54,024 bases of DNA, taken from assembly GCA_900317765.1 (NCBI GenBank), contig ONID01000003.1, positions 1-54,024 on the forward strand. The letters run 5' to 3'. Under the pieces are notes generated by a model that saw only the letters and a program-made list of their open reading frames with translations, was not told the origin of the DNA and ran no database searches. Position numbers and translations under genes: made by a program. This DNA comes from an uncultured Eubacteriales bacterium (GTDB lineage: Bacteria > Bacillota > Clostridia > Oscillospirales > Acutalibacteraceae). Positions 51,085 through 54,024 of this stretch are shown piece after piece; positions within the stretch are counted from its first letter, which is position 1, and every line of letters starts with the position of its first letter.

Positions 51085-51457
51085 TATGATTTTATGAGGC
51101 GATTGTAATACGTGGAAAATGCCGAAAATCGGCGGGGGGGAGTGCATTTTGTAATACGAAGATTTACTCCGGTCGGGGACAAGGGTAATCACGGTATTGG
51201 GCGGTTTCAGTATTCGCCCGACCCTGTTTTGAAATCTGGTGCGTCTTGCTCGGTCGGCTGAAAGCCTCCCTCGTGGGGCTTTGCCCCACACCCCAGCAGG
51301 GTACCTGCCCTGCACCCGCGAGGAGGTCCAGACCCCCTCGACTCCCACGCTCGCATTCGCTCGCTAATTATGCGCTGCGCTATGCTTATTTTCTTTTTCT
51401 CCCCACTCCCCACTTCTCACTTTCCACTTTCTTTTACAATCGCCTGTATGATTTTAT
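51085..51457. mobile_element. MITE-like non-autonomous element with 12-bp terminal inverted repeats and 11-bp target duplication
   Basis: Terminal inverted repeats AGGCGATTGTAA (51097-51108) and TTACAATCGCCT (51434-51445) are exact over 12 bp. They are flanked by exact direct repeats TATGATTTTAT (51085-51095 and 51447-51457). The interior of about 325 bp is GC-rich and non-coding, with hairpins at 51121-51133, 51273-51289, 51296-51313 and 51319-51340, and heptamers at 51400-51427. The right target copy contains the stop codon of the M16 gene; the left copy lies just upstream of the FTR ribosome binding site. Without the insert the two genes would be a tight operon. No transposase gene is present. 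Confidence 0.85.
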
Positions 51458-54024
51458 ATCAACGATTTCACCGTGTCGAACCGTATTTCAGACGCTCTGA
51501 TCTTCTGCTCATTACCTACAACAGTTTCGGTTGCTCCCGCAAGCCAGCTTTCCAGATATGGCACTAAAGCCTTGATGTCGTCTAAAGTGGCGGAAATAAT
51601 CTGCTTTCTCACCTTCTCGGCATCTTCGGCGGTTATTCCCGCAAGTTCTCTGCTGATCTGTGTCAAACCCTTGATATAAGCCGGTCGTGGACGGACAAGG
51701 GTATTAAGCGCTCCGATGACGAACTGCCGGAAGGTGCGTTCATCCATTTCAAGCGCTTTGATATAGTCAATAACACTGCGGTAGCAGCGGTAGGTTTCGT
51801 CGAGATTCGGATCACGGTAGGAAACCATCACAGCCGCTCCAGTGCGCTCAAATCTTGCTCCGACTCCATATGCGCCGCCGAGCACACGGATATTCTGCCA
51901 CAGATAATCGGTGTTGAGCAGGTGTCTGAGCACCAGCAGATGTCCGTATTGTTCGGACGCCTCTTTGGGAAGCATTCCGCACAGTGCTGCATACTGCACC
52001 TGCGAAGGAGAATACAGTCCAGTGCACTGCTTGGGCGTCAGTGCAACGGTTGCGGATTCTGCCGCCTTGCCCTCTCCGAGCAGCTTGATAAAGCTTTCGG
52101 TCATGCGCTTCGCCTGCGGAAGAAAGCTCTCTTCTCCCACATAGGCGAATGTCCATCCGTCCGCATCGAAGAGGCTGTTTCTGACCGCTTCAAGTGACGT
52201 GATAAGCTCTTTCCGGCGCGTGTCAAAATCGTCCAGCAGTTCGCAGAGGAATCTGTAGAAGGAATAGCCCTTCAATTCTTCCTTCCACGCATAATATTCG
52301 GAATAGGCACTGAGACCCAGATCGACTGCAACGGCGTTGGAGGATTCCAGAAGATCTCGCTCATAGCCCGTCTTTAATTGCAGCAGCATGTCGTGAATGT
52401 GATCGGTATCGGAAAAATCCGTCTCCAACAGTATCTCGCGGTTAATTTCAAAAGCCTTGTCGGCATTGTGGTACAGGAATTTGGTGCGCCAGCTCATTGT
52501 GGGAATGACCGGATTGTCTGTAACCGGGTCGACAATTCTCAGAACGTGAATAATTCCGCCGGTGTAGCAGTCTATCAGATCGGATAATTCCGCGTAGCCG
52601 TGGGATTTGGTGTCCACTGCGCCGAACAGCTCGGTGAACAGTCTGTAGTAGGACAGCAGCGATTTGTCCAGCCTTCGCAGATCATACCGCCAGTCCATAT
52701 ACGCGATGGAGTTGGTGTCTCTCTCCTGAAAAATCAGTTTGCCGCCGTCAATGGCGATTACACGGGATGCCTGATAATCCGGGTCAGAGGAAAGATCGCT
52801 GCGTTCCAGCAACGGGATTCTCGCCGCATCCTCGGGAGTGTCCTCTGAACTGCGGTATTCGTTAAGCAGCCGGTAATCGCTCACCAGATCATTGAAATCC
52901 TCCTTGGCGGCATTCACGCGGCATTTTTCCGCAATCAGTCGGTCCTCACGGGCAGTGAATTCCGTGTCAGGATGAAGCGTGACGGTATTGCTGTGAGGAT
53001 TATTAACGAAATAAGTCTCTATAAACCGTTCGAAATAATCCGTTGCCGCAAGCTCCTTGAGCCTGTCGATGGCATCAAATACTTCAAGCTGTTCAAGGGG
53101 ATTTTCCTCGTCATAAAGCAGCTTGGGAAGCATTTGCAGCGAGCAGGTGATGCCCTTGGTCTTCCATGTGTCGTCGTCTTCCTTCTCACTGAATTCAAGA
53201 ATATTCAGTGTCGAAAGAAGCCGCTCCTTGTCAATGCCGTTTTTCACCAGATTTTCGAGCGTGCTGTCAATGATACGGATGAATTCCGTTCTGTCCGACT
53301 CCCTGCAGCCCGCGCTGATGAAGCCGAACCACGGCACCTTCGGCATTTCATCCACCATCGAGTAAAAGTCTTCTCCCACGCCTGCTTTCTGCATGGCATT
53401 CTTGATATAGGCGCCCTGCGAGGTGCAGAGGATTCTGTCCAGCACGCGCAGCGTCAACAGATTCATCGGTGTGTGAGGAATATGCAGGGCGTAATTCTTA
53501 GAGAAATAGAAGCCCTTTTCCAGCTTGGATTCATCAGCGGGATAGGCCGCGGCAAATTCGCCGTCAAAACAGTCGTCGGGAATCTCTTTGATGCGGTAGA
53601 CCTCCGAACGGTCGTATTTGTCGAGATATTCCGACGAAATATAATCGAGCGTCTGTTGCTCGTCAATATTGCCGTAGAGGAAAATAAAACAGTTGGAAGG
53701 GGTGTAATGTCTGTGGTAGAAGTCCACCAGTTCTTCATAGGAGAGGTCGCAGATAGCCAGCGGCAATCCGCCCGATTCAAAAGCGTAAGGCGTTCCCTTG
53801 AAAAGCGATGCACTAATAGCTTCCGCCATCAGCGCATCGGGAGAACCTTCCACGCCCTTCATCTCATTAAAGACTACGCCATTGAATTCCTTCACGGCTG
53901 TTTCGTCCTCATTGAGTGCGAAGTGTCTGCCCTCTTGCAAAAAGACCTCTTTTTTGTGCGGCAACAGTGGATTGAACGCGGCATCCAGATAAACGTCGGC
54001 AAGATTTTTGAAATCCTTCTCGTT
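51454..54024 (-). CDS. PreP-like M16C zinc peptidase, 5' end outside window
   Basis: Insulinase-family metallopeptidase that degrades peptides inside a large clamshell chamber. 856 residues are visible; the reading frame continues past the window edge (first visible residues NEKDFKNLADVYLDAAFNPL). The HxxEH zinc motif should lie in the missing N-terminal part, about 40-60 residues upstream; the third zinc ligand is probably the Glu in FNGVVFNEMKGVEGSPDALM. Further family marks are LPLAICDLSYEELVDFYHRH, YTPSNCFIFLYGNID, the Arg/Tyr region LWQNIRVLGGAYGVGARFER and SYRDPNLDETYRCY near the C-terminus. The total length would be close to the 970 residues of bacterial PreP-type enzymes. Its stop codon lies in the duplicated target of the adjacent mobile element. 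Confidence 0.92.
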   Translation of the reverse strand, partial: NEKDFKNLADVYLDAAFNPLLPHKKEVFLQEGRHFALNEDETAVKEFNGVVFNEMKGVEGSPDALMAEAISASLFKGTPYAFESGGLPLAICDLSYEELVDFYHRHYTPSNCFIFLYGNIDEQQTLDYISSEYLDKYDRSEVYRIKEIPDDCFDGEFAAAYPADESKLEKGFYFSKNYALHIPHTPMNLLTLRVLDRILCTSQGAYIKNAMQKAGVGEDFYSMVDEMPKVPWFGFISAGCRESDRTEFIRIIDSTLENLVKNGIDKERLLSTLNILEFSEKEDDDTWKTKGITCSLQMLPKLLYDEENPLEQLEVFDAIDRLKELAATDYFERFIETYFVNNPHSNTVTLHPDTEFTAREDRLIAEKCRVNAAKEDFNDLVSDYRLLNEYRSSEDTPEDAARIPLLERSDLSSDPDYQASRVIAIDGGKLIFQERDTNSIAYMDWRYDLRRLDKSLLSYYRLFTELFGAVDTKSHGYAELSDLIDCYTGGIIHVLRIVDPVTDNPVIPTMSWRTKFLYHNADKAFEINREILLETDFSDTDHIHDMLLQLKTGYERDLLESSNAVAVDLGLSAYSEYYAWKEELKGYSFYRFLCELLDDFDTRRKELITSLEAVRNSLFDADGWTFAYVGEESFLPQAKRMTESFIKLLGEGKAAESATVALTPKQCTGLYSPSQVQYAALCGMLPKEASEQYGHLLVLRHLLNTDYLWQNIRVLGGAYGVGARFERTGAAVMVSYRDPNLDETYRCYRSVIDYIKALEMDERTFRQFVIGALNTLVRPRPAYIKGLTQISRELAGITAEDAEKVRKQIISATLDDIKALVPYLESWLAGATETVVGNEQKIRASEIRFDTVKSLI

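Noticed and set aside
51067..51348. N-terminal extension of the FTR-like protein (frame open to 51348)
   Set aside because: The extension runs through the structured mobile element; AAGGAG and the family start point to ATG 51066.

Overview
The window reads as a chromosomal segment of an endospore-forming, low-to-mid GC Gram-positive anaerobe of the class Clostridia, most likely Oscillospiraceae/Ruminococcaceae-like. That placement is inference from family content: a complete gerA-type germination operon, a type I-alpha glutamine synthetase, DegV, DUF1836, a ferredoxin:thioredoxin-reductase-like protein, a PreP-like M16 peptidase, Clostridia-type PurA, strong AGGAGG ribosome binding sites and many TTG starts. 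No rRNA, tRNA, CRISPR array, prophage or intact transposase gene was seen.

Layout. 1-3.9 kb: purC (cut by the window edge), glnA and two unrecognised genes. 4.0-8.05 kb: a four-gene spore germinant receptor operon (A, B, C and a very small D-like subunit). 8.1-10.7 kb: prfB without the usual frameshift, a small membrane protein and a membrane-anchored TIR-like protein. 10.8-16.8 kb: a large lipoprotein with a cytoplasmic Glu-Pro tail, an FMN-binding-like protein, small proteins, a DUF2975/HTH pair and a DUF2185 protein. 16.9-27 kb: acpP, aroE-aroK, two flavoproteins, a degenerate Ntn-hydrolase, coaE, a lytic transglycosylase, DUF1836, DegV and an AEC transporter. 27-36.9 kb: nagA, a transmembrane leucine-rich-repeat protein, purA, a hybrid histidine kinase with an HD-GYP response regulator, and an esterase carrying a Met-Pro-Glu-Gly repeat. 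37-45 kb: secA, small proteins, a HIRAN protein, a YdcF-like protein, a surface protein and a GMP synthase without its glutaminase domain. 45-54 kb (all minus strand): a copper ATPase, a DHHW/MBOAT acetylation pair, a flavin-binding-like protein, an FTR-like protein and a truncated M16 peptidase.

Two sequence-level events stand out. The MBOAT O-acyltransferase gene is split by an exact 31-bp tandem duplication (50219-50280); removing one copy restores a single 473-residue reading frame. Between the M16 peptidase and the FTR-like gene lies an apparent non-coding mobile element of about 350 bp with exact 12-bp terminal inverted repeats and exact 11-bp flanking direct repeats (51085-51457), which looks like a MITE inserted into an ancestral operon.

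Other points of interest are a perfect 17-bp palindrome that joins an upstream terminator to the promoter of the DUF1836 gene, two probable pseudo-enzymes (TIR-like and Ntn-hydrolase-like, each lacking the expected catalytic residue), and dispersed hairpin-plus-heptad elements behind several genes. Housekeeping functions are scattered in short transcription units, most bounded by clear Rho-independent terminators and sigma-A-type promoters.
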